A DNA stretch of 64,000 nt, from the NCBI GenBank assembly GCA_964006375.1, contig OZ023267.1, forward strand, positions 28,270,739-28,334,738, written 5' to 3'. Below are positions 1 to 12,544 of this stretch, in pieces. Position numbers and translations under genes: made by a program. Position 1 is the stretch's first letter. Each line of letters starts with the position of its first letter. The notes beneath the pieces were generated by a model that was given only the letters and a program-made list of their open reading frames with translations, did not search any database and was not told the DNA's origin. The stretch comes from Tillus elongatus (Eukaryota; Arthropoda; Insecta; Coleoptera; Cleridae).

Positions 1-603
<603 letters not shown>

Positions 604-690
604 TAAAGTACCACTACACAATATTTTATTACGAGACGAGACCTCCATATAATTAGATTATGTACATACATTGTAAGAAATACGAAAAAG
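604..690. other. AT-rich spacer
   Basis: Short unassigned sequence between the HINE-like element and the inverted-repeat element. Confidence 0.4.
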
Positions 691-737
691 GAAGCTCACA
701 AAATTAAAGCTATATGTATTTTCACCATAATTATAAC

Positions 738-779
738 CGCAGACCGGTTTCGCTCTACTTCTAGCTCATCAGTACGGCA
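738..779 (-). ncRNA. Decayed hammerhead ribozyme motif (left arm)
   Basis: On the - strand, CTGATGA (772-766) is followed by a weak stem II, then GAAAC, and the cleavage triplet GTC (744-742). The stem I strands pair as CCGTA with TGCGG. Mismatches in the stem II arms suggest reduced or no activity. Confidence 0.55.
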
Positions 780-1067
780 TACTAATTACAGCGAGAACAC
801 ACCTATAAAGTAATACGGCTATGGTAGCCAGCCCTATAAAACATTGTGAGATGTACGACAGGGTCGCCATCTCGGTGCGAAACCAGGTAGCATTCAAGAA
901 TTCACACAGTCTCTATTTTATGGTAGTTTGTGTTATCTGGAGCTGTCGTGACAACATACTACCTGCTTCCGCACCGAGATGGAGGGCCTGTCGTACATCT
1001 CACAATGTTCTATGACGCTGGGTACCATAGCCGTATTACTTAATAGGTGTGTTCTCTCTGTAATTAG

Positions 1068-1117
1068 TATACCGTACTGATGAGCTCTGATTAGAGCGAA
1101 ACCGGTCTGCGGTTATA
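1068..1117 (+). ncRNA. Hammerhead ribozyme, type I, intact core
   Basis: The conserved core is complete and in order: CTGATGA (1077-1083), stem II GCTCT/AGAGC with loop GATT (1084-1097), GAAA (1098-1101), a minimal stem III made by the palindrome ACCGGT (1101-1106), and cleavage triplet GTC (1105-1107). Stem I pairs ACCGTA (1071-1076) with TGCGGT (1108-1113) and may extend with a bulge. The short stem III resembles that of hammerheads known from schistosome satellite repeats and PLE repeats. Predicted cleavage is just 3' of C1107. Function is inferred, not shown. Confidence 0.8.
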
Positions 1118-1254
1118 ATTGTGGTGAAAATACATATAGCCTTAATTTTGTAAGCTTATATAATTATGGTGAGAATACATCTAGCCTTACAAAAATGTTC
1201 CTATATTAGGAAAGACATGGGCTAAGGCTGAAAATTTATAAAATTGTCAGTTGC

Positions 1255-1365
1255 TTGTACACAGTCTCTATTTTATAACATTTTGTGTTATTTGGAGCTG
1301 CCGTGACAATACACTACCTGGTTTCGCAGCGAGATAGCGACCTTGCCGTATATATCACAAATATT
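1255..1365 (+). repeat. Partial second copy of the inverted-repeat element loop and arm
   Basis: This matches 907-1008 (the loop and inner right arm of the element at 691-1158) with scattered changes, and lacks the ribozyme-bearing outer part. Confidence 0.6.
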
Positions 1366-3118
1366 CACATCCCATACAGCACAAGATATTCTCAGAATGT
1401 TCTCACAATATGAGAATATTCTTTTTTTAGAATATTTGTTTCGGAAGATTCTAATAACATTTATGGAATTACAAACTTCAATCTTGAATATTCTGATACA
1501 TTCATTAAATCACATCCTAAGAAAATTCTTCATCAATATACTGAGAATATTTGAATAGATTATTATACCGAATATTCGCTCAGAATGTGCTTGAGATGTC
1601 CTTATAATATTATATAACTTTAAAATTTAATGAAAAAGATAGATGATGATTACGGTATAGTGGTGAGAATTATAATTGTAACTATTTTGCATGTTTGATT
1701 CTGTTACCTGTCTATGATAAACACATCCGAAATTGTATATTTAAGCAATCCATTCTTTAGGCATAGAGCGCATGTCCATGCCGCCGCGTAGGAAGATGGC
1801 AAGATGGCGGCTATACGTAAATAAAAAGTAATGTCAAAATGAATGGTCTGTAGTCAACGTTGTATAAGGTTATATTCTAACCTAATTAATTAAAAATGAT
1901 AATGTGATGTGAAGACGGAGAACTGTGCAATTGCAAAGAACATAGATCCAGAGTACAGAAGCAACTAAAACATGGTGTGAGGTTATCAAGAACTAAGACG
2001 CACCTAGTAAAGAAACAAGTTTTAAAGCATCTCCTGTAATTCACACTCATGATAGGTTCGTCAATTTTGCTTGAGACTGGATCATCATACTAATTAGGTA
2101 CACCTAGATTGTATAATATATAATTTAAAAATTGTGTTATATTCAAGTACCTAAGTCATGCAATATAAACCACCACAGTTTGATGTGGATGGACTGGAAA
2201 AGTCCAAGAATAATTGTCTTAAGCAAACATCTCAGGCATTTTATTCCTGTGGAAGAAGTTAATGCTGTAAGAAGTATCACTATACAGTGCAGAAAATGTG
2301 GACCTGGACATATGGTAGGAAGATGAATGTACAATAAAACTTGCAATTAATCAGATACGGAATCACTTTGCCAAAGTATGCGTTTACAACCAGAGTATCC
2401 ATGCTGTTGGTGACAAACATTGGGCATTGGGATATTGAAATAGCTTTAGAAGTCAAAATCAAGTCCGCGGAAGCATAGCAGAAAGCAACCATACAAGCGA
2501 AGGGTCAAAAGGTCTGATCGATGACAGGTGTAGTTTTGTGTAAGTGCAAGTTAGTGTGATTTTGTGGCATGTTCTGCCCAATTTAGTTGTATTCTATAAA
2601 GGTGTAAGTACTATTGTGTAATGCAATTCCTTTAACGCCACACTGAAAGCTTGTGGGAGCAATAGTCTAGCCAAATTTCAAGTTACTTCAGGGGGGTAAC
2701 CGTGATTTTTCATCTCGGAAACTTTGTATTTGGCTAGTACATTTTTTTCCCAAGAACTGTATCTTTATTTATTTAATTTTTATGTTATTGAAATTTTAAT
2801 TGTTTTATTAATATTTTACTCAGACATTTCTTTGCATTCGTTATAAGTACATACTTAATCTGAATATACGTACAATACTCGAATTGTTGACTGATTACGT
2901 ATCTGAACTTGAGTTTACAGGTGTGTGTAGCCACTGGAACAATATGGTAACCTAAATAAGGGTAAGTGATTGAAGTTCAAATTTTAGCCTCTCGGGCTTG
3001 CTTATACGAAAATATATAAAAGGCCAGTTAAATGGTGGAAAATCGGTAAATTTTGAAGAGAAATGCAATATTTCATATCTTTGCATTTTCTTTATTTCTG
3101 TATCATTCAAAAAATGTA
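1366..3118 (+). repeat. Low-copy direct repeat, unit A
   Basis: This matches 4745-6570 in order across most of its length. Shared landmarks include the AAGATATTCTCAGAATGTTC start, the segment around AAACACATCCGAAA, and the block ending in GTGTGTAGCCACT. The two copies differ by many substitutions and indels, so the duplication is old. The first 200 bases contain short inverted repeats of TTCTCAGAATGTTCT type. No coding signature was recognised. Confidence 0.65.
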
Positions 3119-4222
3119 TACAGGCTGTTTGGCATAAGACTTGACACAGGGCAGGGGCATGTAGGTAAACGTAAAATATGGTGATTTAACGCAACTTACC
3201 CCTATATTAAGTTGCACCCCTGAGAAGTTACAAGCCTTCAGTGGGGTTTAAATTTCGAAAAAAAACCAGTGTCTCTGTAATACTTTAACTTAGAAAAGAC
3301 AAGTTTAGTACCCGTTTTGAGTGTACCAAGAGCTTTAATCAATGGTAAGTAGAGTTCAATTAAGGCATTTGAAAGGGTTTATTAGGGGTGATGCACCCTT
3401 AAAATGTCACAAATTTTTAACAGATTGGTGAATTTAAGAACATATTTCATATAAAGAGGAATTTTACTCTAAAACTTTGTTACTCCTGTTATTTTCAAAA
3501 AACTTTGTTGTTTTCAAGAAAAACACGGATAAATAAAGAAACATATTTTATCAATCTTACTAAAAATCATCGAAAATTAAATATTTACCAATAAACTTAT
3601 GTATAGGTCAAATTTGACAATCAGGAAAAAAGTGTGAATAAGTATAATTTATTAGAAAACAGACAACTCAAACAACAGAAATAAAAAAAAATGCTATCAA
3701 CAAGTTATAGAAATTCTTCAACATGATAATTTCACAGACATCTATTGAATTTTTGATGATTTTAAGTAACATTGATAATATATGTGTTTTTAGTTATTCG
3801 GGTTTTTCTTGAAAACGAGAAACGTTTTTTTAAAAATAACATGAGTAAAAAAGTTTTATAATTTACTTCCCCATAAACCGAAATAACAATTTTTTAGATC
3901 TGCCAATAGGTTAAGAAATTCTGTCACATTTTATGGGTGCATCACCACTATTTAACCCTTTGAAATGCTTCGATTGTACTCTCCTCACCAACGAATAATG
4001 CTTTTGGTACACCCAAAACGTGTATCAAATTTGGTTTTTCTAAGTTGAAGTATTACTGAGATATTGATTTTTTTTCGAAATTTAAAACCCCACTTTGAAG
4101 GCCTATAACTTCTTAGCGATGCACCTTAGTATAGGAGTAAGTTGCGTTAAATCACCATATTTTAGGTTTCCCTACATGCCCCTGCTCTCTGTCGTTTCTT
4201 ATAATAACACCCTGTATATCTT
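3119..4222. mobile_element. Large foldback element
   Basis: The left arm (3119-3600) is the imperfect inverse of the right arm (about 3715-4222), with a loop near 110 bases. The outer end reads CAGGCTGTTT on the left and AACACCCTG on the right, that is, an inverted CAGGGTGTT-type terminus. No transposase is seen. This looks like a foldback MITE or a hairpin-type non-autonomous DNA element. Confidence 0.7.
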
Positions 4223-4744
4223 TTTTTTTAAACGCAATGTTCCCATGAGTATATGTATGAACATTTTGAGAGGATTCATTGAATGTTCGTGGAACATTTT
4301 CAGAAGATACTGGGAGCTCCTAAGAATATTATAAATAACATTCTAAGAACCTTATTAATATGACAGAATCTGTCCAATTCTCTTGTTCATAGAATGTTCT
4401 ATGAATAACATTCCTGATATATTCTCAGAATGTGTATGTGCTGTCTGGGATGTTGGATGGGTAAAATAGTGGTAAAAGTCTTGTAAATGAGATTTTTTCA
4501 TGAATATAAATAGTTTGTGTTTCTAAGAACTAGCAATTACGACAGAGATGTTGGTTGATCCTATATATTTATAAGGATATCGTCTTTCATGGGTGGTGTG
4601 CTGTATAATTTCACAAAGTAAATGGCGTGTTATTATCAATATTATCATCGACATAGCCTCAAGGACTTTCAAAGTTTCTCGAAGGGAATCATGCCCTCAT
4701 TCCCGGTTTTTCGGATAGCACAATAATGGCCCCAGATGTGACTC
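4223..4744. other. Unassigned stretch with short inverted repeats
   Basis: Several short motifs such as GAATGTTC and its inverse recur between 4240 and 4440. No gene is evident. Confidence 0.3.
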
Positions 4745-6570
4745 TGTTCAGACGCCCATGTAGTACAAGATATTCTCAGAATGTTCTCACAATGTGAGAA
4801 CATTCTTTTTTTCAGAATATATGTTTCGAAATGTTATAATAACATTAATGGAATTTCAAACTGCTTCTTGAATATTCTGAGTACATTCATTAAATCACAT
4901 CCTAGAAAAATTCTTCATCAATATTTGAATAGATCATTATTCACAATATTAGCTCAGAATATACTCGATGTCCTTATAATATTATATAACTTTAAAATTT
5001 TGTGAAAAAGATGGTTGATGATTGAGGTATAAGTATAGTGGCAAGAATTAGAAGGCAAACTATTTTGTATGTTTGATTCTGTTACCTGTTCTGCGTGAAA
5101 CACATCCGAAAATTGTATATTTAGGCAGAGAGCGCATGTCCATACCAAAGGGAAGATGGCCGATAAACGTAAATGTAAATTAATGTCAACTTGAATGATA
5201 TTAAGTCATGCTGTATAAGGTTATATTGTAACATAATTAATCAAAAATAATAATGTGACGTGAACATGGAGAACACTGTGTAATTACAAACATAACATAG
5301 AGTACAGAAGCAACTAAAACATAATGTCAGGTTATCAAGAACTAAAAGGCACCCAGTAAAGAAACAAGTTTTGAAGCATTTCTTACAGTTGATGTTCTCG
5401 GTTGTTTTGATGAGGCTAAAGACAAATGTTACTAAGGAAACGTTAAAATTTTATAACTTCTATCGAAAACTAGACCATTTACTCTTTTGTAACATAACTT
5501 AAGAAGCAACCTGATAGTTATGGATGTATCTGTGTAATTATAAGAATCCATACACAGGTTGAACAATCAATGATAAATTAATTCTAGGCCTCTACGACAC
5601 GCAAGTACAACAACGGGTTATTGGGGAAACTTATATTACGCTATCAAAAGTGCAAGAATACTGCAAACCTATAGAATTGTGTACGCAACAGATCAGGCTT
5701 TTTACTCAGGTAGAAGAAGTTAGTGCTGTAAGAAGTACGAGAAGAGCAGAAAATCTGGACCTGAACATATGGTAGGTAGATGAGCTGTGTACAATAGAAC
5801 TTTCAATTTATCAGATCCACAGTTACTTTGCCAAAGTATGTTTTCACAACCAGAATATCCAAGCTGTTGGTGACAAAGTTCGGGATATGGAAATAGCTTT
5901 AGAAGTCAAAATCAAGTCCGTGGGAGCAGAGCAGAGAGCAGCCATGGGGATGGCCAATAGGTCTGCTGGATGACTTTCAGTTGTAGTTTATTCTAAGTGC
6001 AAGTGAGTGTGATTTTGTGGCATATTCTATCCAATTTAGTTGTATTCTATAAAGATATAAGTACTATTATGTAATGCAATTCCTTTAATACCACACTGAA
6101 AGCCTGTAGGATTAATAGTCTAGCCAAATTTCAAGTAACTTCAGTGGGGTAAACTCGAATATTCATCTCGAAAACTTTGTGTTTGGCTATTACATTTTCT
6201 GGCAACTCGACGAACTGGATCTATATTTATTTTATTTTTATATTAAAATTTTAATTGTTTTATTTATGTTTTATTCACAAACATTTATTGCATTTGTTAT
6301 ATTAATTAATCTGAATAAATGTGCAATACTCGAATTGTTAACTTATCAAGTATCTGAATGTGCTTACAAGTGTGTGTAGCCACTTGAAGGGAGCCTACAT
6401 AAGGGTGAGTGATAAAAGTTCAAATTTTAACATACATGGCGAGTTGTGCTTGCTTATACGAAAATATATAGAAAGCCAGTTAAATGAAGGAAAATTAGTC
6501 AATTTTGAAGATAAATCAAATATTTCATAGCTTTGCATTTCCTTAATTTCTGTGTCATTCAAATAGTGTA
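4745..6570 (+). repeat. Low-copy direct repeat, unit B
   Basis: Second copy of the segment at 1366-3118, followed as in the first copy by a foldback-element arm. Many indels distinguish it from unit A. No ORF of note. Confidence 0.65.
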
Positions 6571-7000
6571 CACAGGGTGTTTCGCATAATAACCGACACA
6601 GAGCAGGGGCGTGTAGGTAAACCTAAAATATGGTGATTTCACGCAACTTACCCCTATACTAAGTTGCACAACTGAGAAGTTATAGGCCTTCAAAGTGGGG
6701 TTTTCAATTTCTAAAAACATCAATATCTGCGTAATACTTTAACTTAGCGAAATCAAATCTGGTACACATTCTGAGTATACCAAGAGCATTAATCGATATT
6801 AAGTAGAGTTTAATTGAGGCATTTGAAAGGCTTAATTAGGGGCGATGCAACCTTAAAATGTCATAATCTTGTAACATATTTTAACGGATTTAATAAATTA
6901 TTATTTCATTTTAAGGAATTTAACTTTAAAACTTTTTTTACTCCTGTTGTTTTCAAAAAACCTTGTTGGTTTCAAGGAAAACACATACTATGATCAAAAG
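6571..7000 (+). mobile_element. Truncated foldback element, left arm only
   Basis: It starts with CAGGGTGTTTCGCATAATAA and follows the left arm of the 3119-4222 element to about 6990. There it stops abruptly at the PLE; the loop and right arm are missing. Confidence 0.65.
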
Positions 7001-7014
7001 ATGAATAATTATTT

Positions 7015-7060
7015 GAGAATCTGATGACGGTAACTTGGTTAGTAAAACGATCGTCAGGTT
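7015..7060 (+). ncRNA. Hammerhead-like motif, PLE left repeat
   Basis: CTGATGA (7021-7027), stem II GGTAAC with GGTTAGT, then AAAAC where GAAAC is expected, a short stem III ACGATCGT, and GTC (7053-7055). The G12 position is changed to A, so activity is doubtful. Confidence 0.55.
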
Positions 7061-7194
7061 TTTAAAATGTGTTATGGTGATTTGGGTTCTCCAAGTGTGC
7101 GAAAATTCTATCTTTATAATAATTTTTTCCAAAATGACAACCTATAAAGATAAGAGTTTATAACGCAAAAAAGACAGGACCGTATAAAAAAAAC

Positions 7195-8658
7195 TACATA
7201 AAAACCCTCTACCAAAAATGATTTCGAATGTTAAAAATAGTCTAAACGAATTGCCACAACCTTATAACAAGAGACTTAGGAAGGAAGCTACAAGTTGCAA
7301 ATCTAAAAGTCCCCAAAAGTATTGTCTCCCAAAAAACCATAAACCGGCAAAATAAATGAGACCTATTATTGTTTCAGCTATAGATTCTCCGACATAAAAT
7401 TTAGCGAAGTGGTTGACAAATGATTTTTTAAGCTTGCCCTACAAATAAAATTTCCAGTAACAAATTTGACCCGAATTTATTAATAAAATTCACTTAAATT
7501 TATTAACGAAATTTAAAATGATCAGTTGGTTAAAGGTGAGGCTTTCATTTCATTTGATGTAACTTCACTGTTACCTAGCGTTCCCATGAAGCAAACGTTA
7601 ACGCAATTAGAAGAGTTGTTAAAATTGAATAACCTAAACGAAGAGGTCTGCAAAGAATATTCAACATTAACAAATTTTTCTATACACAAAATATTTTTCA
7701 AATCAGTAATGAGTTTTTTTAAGACAATGGCAATGGGTAATCCCCTAACTCCATTTATTGCGGACTTTTCCATGAGTAGATTTGAAACAGATTTTAAAAT
7801 TGAAAGTGCGTATTTTTCTAGCGTATGCTTCTGTTATGCGGATGATATTTTTACAGTGTTTAACACAAACATTTGCAAAATAGACAATTTTATTGCCAAA
7901 TTGTACAATAAATTTGATTCTATAAAATTTACCCACGAAGTATAAGTCAATAATAAGCTACCCTTTCTAGATGTACTAGTTATTAAAAATAGACACCGTA
8001 GAGTTTTATGTCTATAAGAAGGAAACCACCACTCTAAGTTACATTCCGAATGACTTACATCATACGTACGCCGAAAAAATGGCCAGTCTGAAGTTTTTAG
8101 TAACGAGGTTAATTAATTTTCCTTTAAAAATGGATATACCAAAGAATTAGGATATATTAAGAACGTAACCAAATATAACGGGGACATTGCTCGTCTAGTG
8201 GAGAAATTAATTAACAAACAGAAAACAAAGAAAATGTTAGCGGAATCAACGCGACTTTTAAAAGAGAGAAAACCGAAAAAAGTTTATTTGCTTACCATTT
8301 GAACCACGAATCAGGAGGGGTCTAGATAGGATTTTTTTAAAAGACAATTGGCAAGTAACAGTTTTGACAAAAAATACTTTAAAAAACTTGTTAGGTTACC
8401 CAAAAGACAAAGATATTACGGCTAAAATGACGGGAATTTAAGAAATAAGTTGTAAAGACTATGATCTTAAATACGTCGGACAAACAAAAAGGTCTATTGA
8501 AGTTTGATTTAATGAACATTTAGCACAATTAAGGTACAGTACCATAGATAATTCTTCCGTTGCCCGGCATACTTTGGATAATAATCACCACGTAGATAAG
8601 GATAATCTAAAATTGATTCAAAATGTTATTCAACCGGGACAGCTAAGCGCTTTCGAAA
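7195..8658 (+). pseudogene. PLE polyprotein remnant: reverse transcriptase plus GIY-YIG endonuclease
   Basis: Reading across frames gives, in order: a segment with LPKNHKPAK and MRPIIVSAIDSPT (about 7325-7400, with stops); an open RT block at 7526-7945 with SFDVTSLLPSVP, AMGNPLTPFIADF and the catalytic CYADDIFTVF; and a degenerate linker. A GIY-YIG-like block at 8440-8655 follows with EISCKD, LKYVGQTKRSIEV, a stop, then [11 protein letters not shown] and [12 protein letters not shown]. This RT-then-GIY-YIG order is diagnostic of canonical Penelope-like retroelements. PLEs usually have YVDD-type RT motifs; here it is YADD. At least four stops are present. The frame ends in the (TA)n array directly after a segment reading GQLSAFES. 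Confidence 0.8.
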
Positions 8659-8760
<102 letters not shown>

Positions 8761-9004
8761 CTAAATATAGTAATAATAAAAAGTATATGAACTTCGCACC
8801 ACCGCCTATGGTAAGTCGGTTGATAGATCACTTAACGAGAAAGACAGGCAGACGCACGTCCGATAGATAATAAAACAATTAAGATATTTCCGCCAAACGA
8901 AATATGTTAATTTTTGTGTTGTTGGACCACCCTGTATCGTTATGAACCGACTACCAGCGCAAGAAGATAAGCAGAGCTGTAAATGTAACATATTTAGAGT
9001 TATT

Positions 9005-9049
9005 CATCCTCCGATGACGCTAACTTGGTTAGTGAAACGATCGTCAGGT
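9005..9049 (+). ncRNA. Hammerhead-like motif, PLE right repeat
   Basis: CCGATGA (9011-9017, canonical CTGATGA with U4 changed to C), stem II GCTAAC/GTTAGT, GAAA (9034-9037), stem III palindrome ACGATCGT, GTC (9043-9045). Stem I is short (CCT with AGG). The core substitution probably inactivates it. Confidence 0.55.
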
Positions 9050-9169
9050 AATTTTTTAATGTGTCTTGGTGATTTTGGTTCTCCAAGTGTACTTATCAGT
9101 GTTCATCACAAGTTCCAAACTTCACTGAGTACCTGAAACCTTTACAATTAAACAATTAATACTTTAATT

Positions 9170-9345
9170 ATTTTTATGTCATACTAGTTCATTATTGTGT
9201 TTTTATTGCTTAGTTACCAACTACATAATTGTGTACTTTATGCCCAAGGGCCATAAAGTGTACTTTATGGCCCGCGTGGGCATAACTTACACTTTATAGC
9301 CCGCGTGCACATAAAGACAAATAAATTTTGTTTAACTTATTTATT
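9170..9345 (+). repeat. Repeat unit R, left part (copy 1)
   Basis: It matches 12675-12800. Near 9235-9310 a segment repeats two to three times with variation around GCCCACGGGCCATAAAGT-type words. The unit resumes after an insertion at about 9885. Confidence 0.6.
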
Positions 9346-9884
9346 AATTAAGGTACTTAATGAAAGGCTTCATCCAGACAGCAAGATTTATTGAAAAGGA
9401 GCCCTACGCGTTTCGGCTACCTAGTAGCCATCCTCAGGGGAAAATCTAAAAATGTAATAAAAAGGTCTGTAGAAAACATTGTTTTCTGGTAGGCAATTGT
9501 GCCGGTTTAAGCACAATGATATTAATTTAAACTTTACATACATCATCAAGGCTAAAAATCTACAGTCAAGCAGTAAAATAGGTTAAAAAAGCAACATTAC
9601 ATGCTAAATACAAAGCAAAAAATAAAAACTACAGGCTAAAATTAAACAAGCTATGCAAGTCACACTACAGTCAAAAAACATGCAGTCAAAACAGGCCAAA
9701 GGCTATCATTAACAGACAGAATAAAAGCTGAAAGAGCCAAAAAAGCCGGCTAATTAGTGCAACAGCAAAAAGTCAAATTGAATCAACAAATCGAAAAGCA
9801 GTGGAGTAAACTGACAAAGCAAACATAACAGGAGACTACACAGTTAAGCAGAATCCCCATGAGAACTCATAAGGATATTGAAAA
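9346..9884 (-). mobile_element. Inserted segment with hammerhead-like motif, probably PLE-derived
   Basis: This 540-base stretch is absent from the otherwise parallel copy at 12660-13010, so it is an insertion into repeat unit R. On the - strand it has a hammerhead-like motif at 9440-9402. The rest is A-rich on the + strand with recurring CAGTCAA and AGGCTAAA words and no ORF. Confidence 0.5.
9398..9442 (-). ncRNA. Variant hammerhead-like motif
   Basis: On the - strand: CTGAGGA (9437-9431; C3 U4 G5 A6 N7 G8 A9 all satisfied), one extra T, a perfect 6-bp stem II GGCTAC/GTAGCC with loop TAG, GAAA, stem III palindrome ACGCGT, and cleavage triplet GTA (9407-9405). Stem I pairs CCC with GGG. The extra base before stem II departs from the consensus. 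Confidence 0.5.
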
Positions 9885-10092
9885 ATATATATATTTAATA
9901 ACCTTTATTATTCAAATTACAAATAATGGAATAGAAGCAATATGTAAATATTTAATTAACATTATTTAGTAGAATTAACATAAAATTGTCAGTTCTAAAA
10001 AGATCCGGTGATAGTTAAGTTGCCTTCAGCAAACGGTGATTGAGGTTTCATTGTTTGGGTATGACTAGTATGACATAAAAGTTTGTATGCAC
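9885..10092 (+). repeat. Repeat unit R, right part (copy 1)
   Basis: It matches 12805-13010, including the GATCCGGTGATAGTTA and GTTTGGGTATGACTAGTA blocks. Its last 8 bases, GTATGCAC, are the left target duplication of the hAT element. Confidence 0.65.
10085..10092. repeat. hAT target-site duplication, left
   Basis: GTATGCAC, identical to 12537-12544. Confidence 0.85.
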
Positions 10093-10699
10093 CAGTGGCG
10101 ATTTCACATAGTGAGCTAGGTGTGCGCCGCACACCCTAAAATATAATTAAAATGTGCACAGTTAAATATGTTTTATTTATTTTTCCCTTAGTCTTAATAC
10201 ACTACATATTTTATGACAATCGATTTAATTTACTTATTTGATTTCATAAATAGTCGGTTAATAGTGATTTGGAATGAAGTAGGTACCACGTCTTCTAACA
10301 TATTCAGAGAATATGAATAGGTCAATAGCAACGGGGAATGAATTCGGGTTAGGTGCGCGTTAATATTTCCGAACAACTTCAGTACAGTCCCCCACCCATG
10401 TGTTTAAAATAGTGAGCAAAAACATTGATTTTAACACTGCAGTGAGCGGTAAAAATACCGCTCAAGACAAATGAATGGAACGCCTGTCTAACCAACGTTG
10501 TGATAGCATTATTTACAAACATTACGACTGCGCTTGCAGAGACCACAGTATTCTAGAATCAAAGACTATAATACATTTTAGTGAATTTTCGCAGAACAAT
10601 TTCACTAATGGGGAGATCTCGACTATTGAATTTTGAAAAATTGTTTACAAATGAGCGCGAACTAGGACTCCTAGAACCCATATCCGGGGTCACTTTATA

Positions 10700-10701
<2 letters not shown>

Positions 10702-10770
<69 letters not shown>
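10702..10770. repeat. (TA)n microsatellite
   Basis: First of the two arrays in the nested HINE; the sister hAT copy has only a vestige here (near 58560). Confidence 0.95.
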
Positions 10771-10773
<3 letters not shown>

Positions 10774-11042
10774 TGTTAAAAAAGATGTAGAATTAAATTT
10801 GAGTCAAGTTTATAAATACAGAAATTTTTGATTAAAATGAAAAAATTGATTTCAAGTACCATCCATATTTCTAGAAATTGTAATGGTGCATAATGAGGTG
10901 AGGTAATTTTGGAGATTAGAAATCAGATGACAGAACTTTAGAACAATTGACATTTAGATTAAAATGTAGTCAAAATTGCATCATTTGCAGCCACAAGTTT
11001 AGACTTATTTGTAAGATGCTTTGTACTATTCATATAACAATA

Positions 11043-11165
<123 letters not shown>

Positions 11166-11736
11166 CATAGGTATCACACCGATAACTCAATATATAATCG
11201 GCCGATTTGATAAAATTTGGCATGTACATTCCTTCTGTAAATGGCTTGGATAAGTTCCTTAGTCAGGAAAATCGGACGAGGTTTTCCAGAAAAATTTTGA
11301 GTTTTCATACGAAAAAAATTTGTATCTCAAAAATAAAAAAGATAAGATAACCAAATTTGGTAGGTAGGTTTACGATATAAAAAGTAAACTATACACCAAA
11401 ATTTAGATTTCTATGTTACAAAAAAAAAACAGTTATAATAAAATATTTTGTGCCAGATCATTTCTATGAAAATTCCCTACTATAACGCACTTGCTGCATC
11501 CAGGCTTTTTACACATTTTATTATTTAGTACCATATTAACATTGAACTACTTTTAATGTTTTCAGTTTTCACCCCGTTCCGGACAGTGCTAACGCTAACA
11601 CAAATTTGTGTGAAGAGAAGAGCTTGATAATAATTCCATGTTCTTTTCGTGTTTTAAAAATTTAAGTGACTTTTTAATTTGTTAGTGTTGCAGTGGGAAA
11701 TAAATTTATTTACCTACGTATTATTCCCATATAGGT

Positions 11737-11884
<148 letters not shown>

Positions 11885-11937
11885 CTAAAAAAATTATGGG
11901 AAAGTCATCAGTTGCAAAATAAAACTCTGTATTAAAA

Positions 11938-11975
11938 GCCGAGCTTTCGGAAAGGTTTATTCCATTCTCAAGGCT
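11938..11975 (-). ncRNA. Degenerate hammerhead-like motif
   Basis: On the - strand: CTTGAGAA, a stem-loop of GGAA with TTCC, then CCGAAAGCTC. It shares the layout of the variant motif at 9398-9442, but its core is further altered. Confidence 0.3.
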
Positions 11976-12068
11976 ACAACATGGAAAGGAAAAAATTTTT
12001 ACAATTTACTTAGGAAAAATATAAAAGTTTAAAATACTTACATCTAACGTGAGTTTTACTATAACTAA

Positions 12069-12444
<376 letters not shown>

Positions 12445-12536
12445 AATATGTACATTTAGTGTTATTAATTTTTAAAACCACCACTAACAGCAACTCGTTA
12501 CCCACACCCGAACATTTTGGTCAGAAGACGCCACTG

Positions 12537-12544
12537 GTATGCAC
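12537..12544. repeat. hAT target-site duplication, right
   Basis: GTATGCAC, identical to 10085-10092. Confidence 0.85.

Larger units (their letters stand above)
691..1158. mobile_element. Inverted-repeat element with hammerhead ribozymes in both arms
   Basis: The left arm (691-889) is the imperfect inverse of the right arm (959-1158), with about 70 bases between them. Both arms contain a hammerhead-like motif reading outward from the centre: the right-arm copy is intact, the left-arm copy is decayed in stem II. No ORF of known type is present. Outward-facing hammerheads in inverted terminal repeats also occur at the PLE at 43102-44055, so two pLTR-like repeats joined head to head are a plausible origin. 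A non-PLE foldback or retrozyme-like element is the alternative. Confidence 0.7.

Noticed and set aside
9235..9310. CRISPR-like direct repeats
   Set aside because: The short GGGCCATAAAGT words are irregular in spacing and imperfect, and the DNA is eukaryotic.
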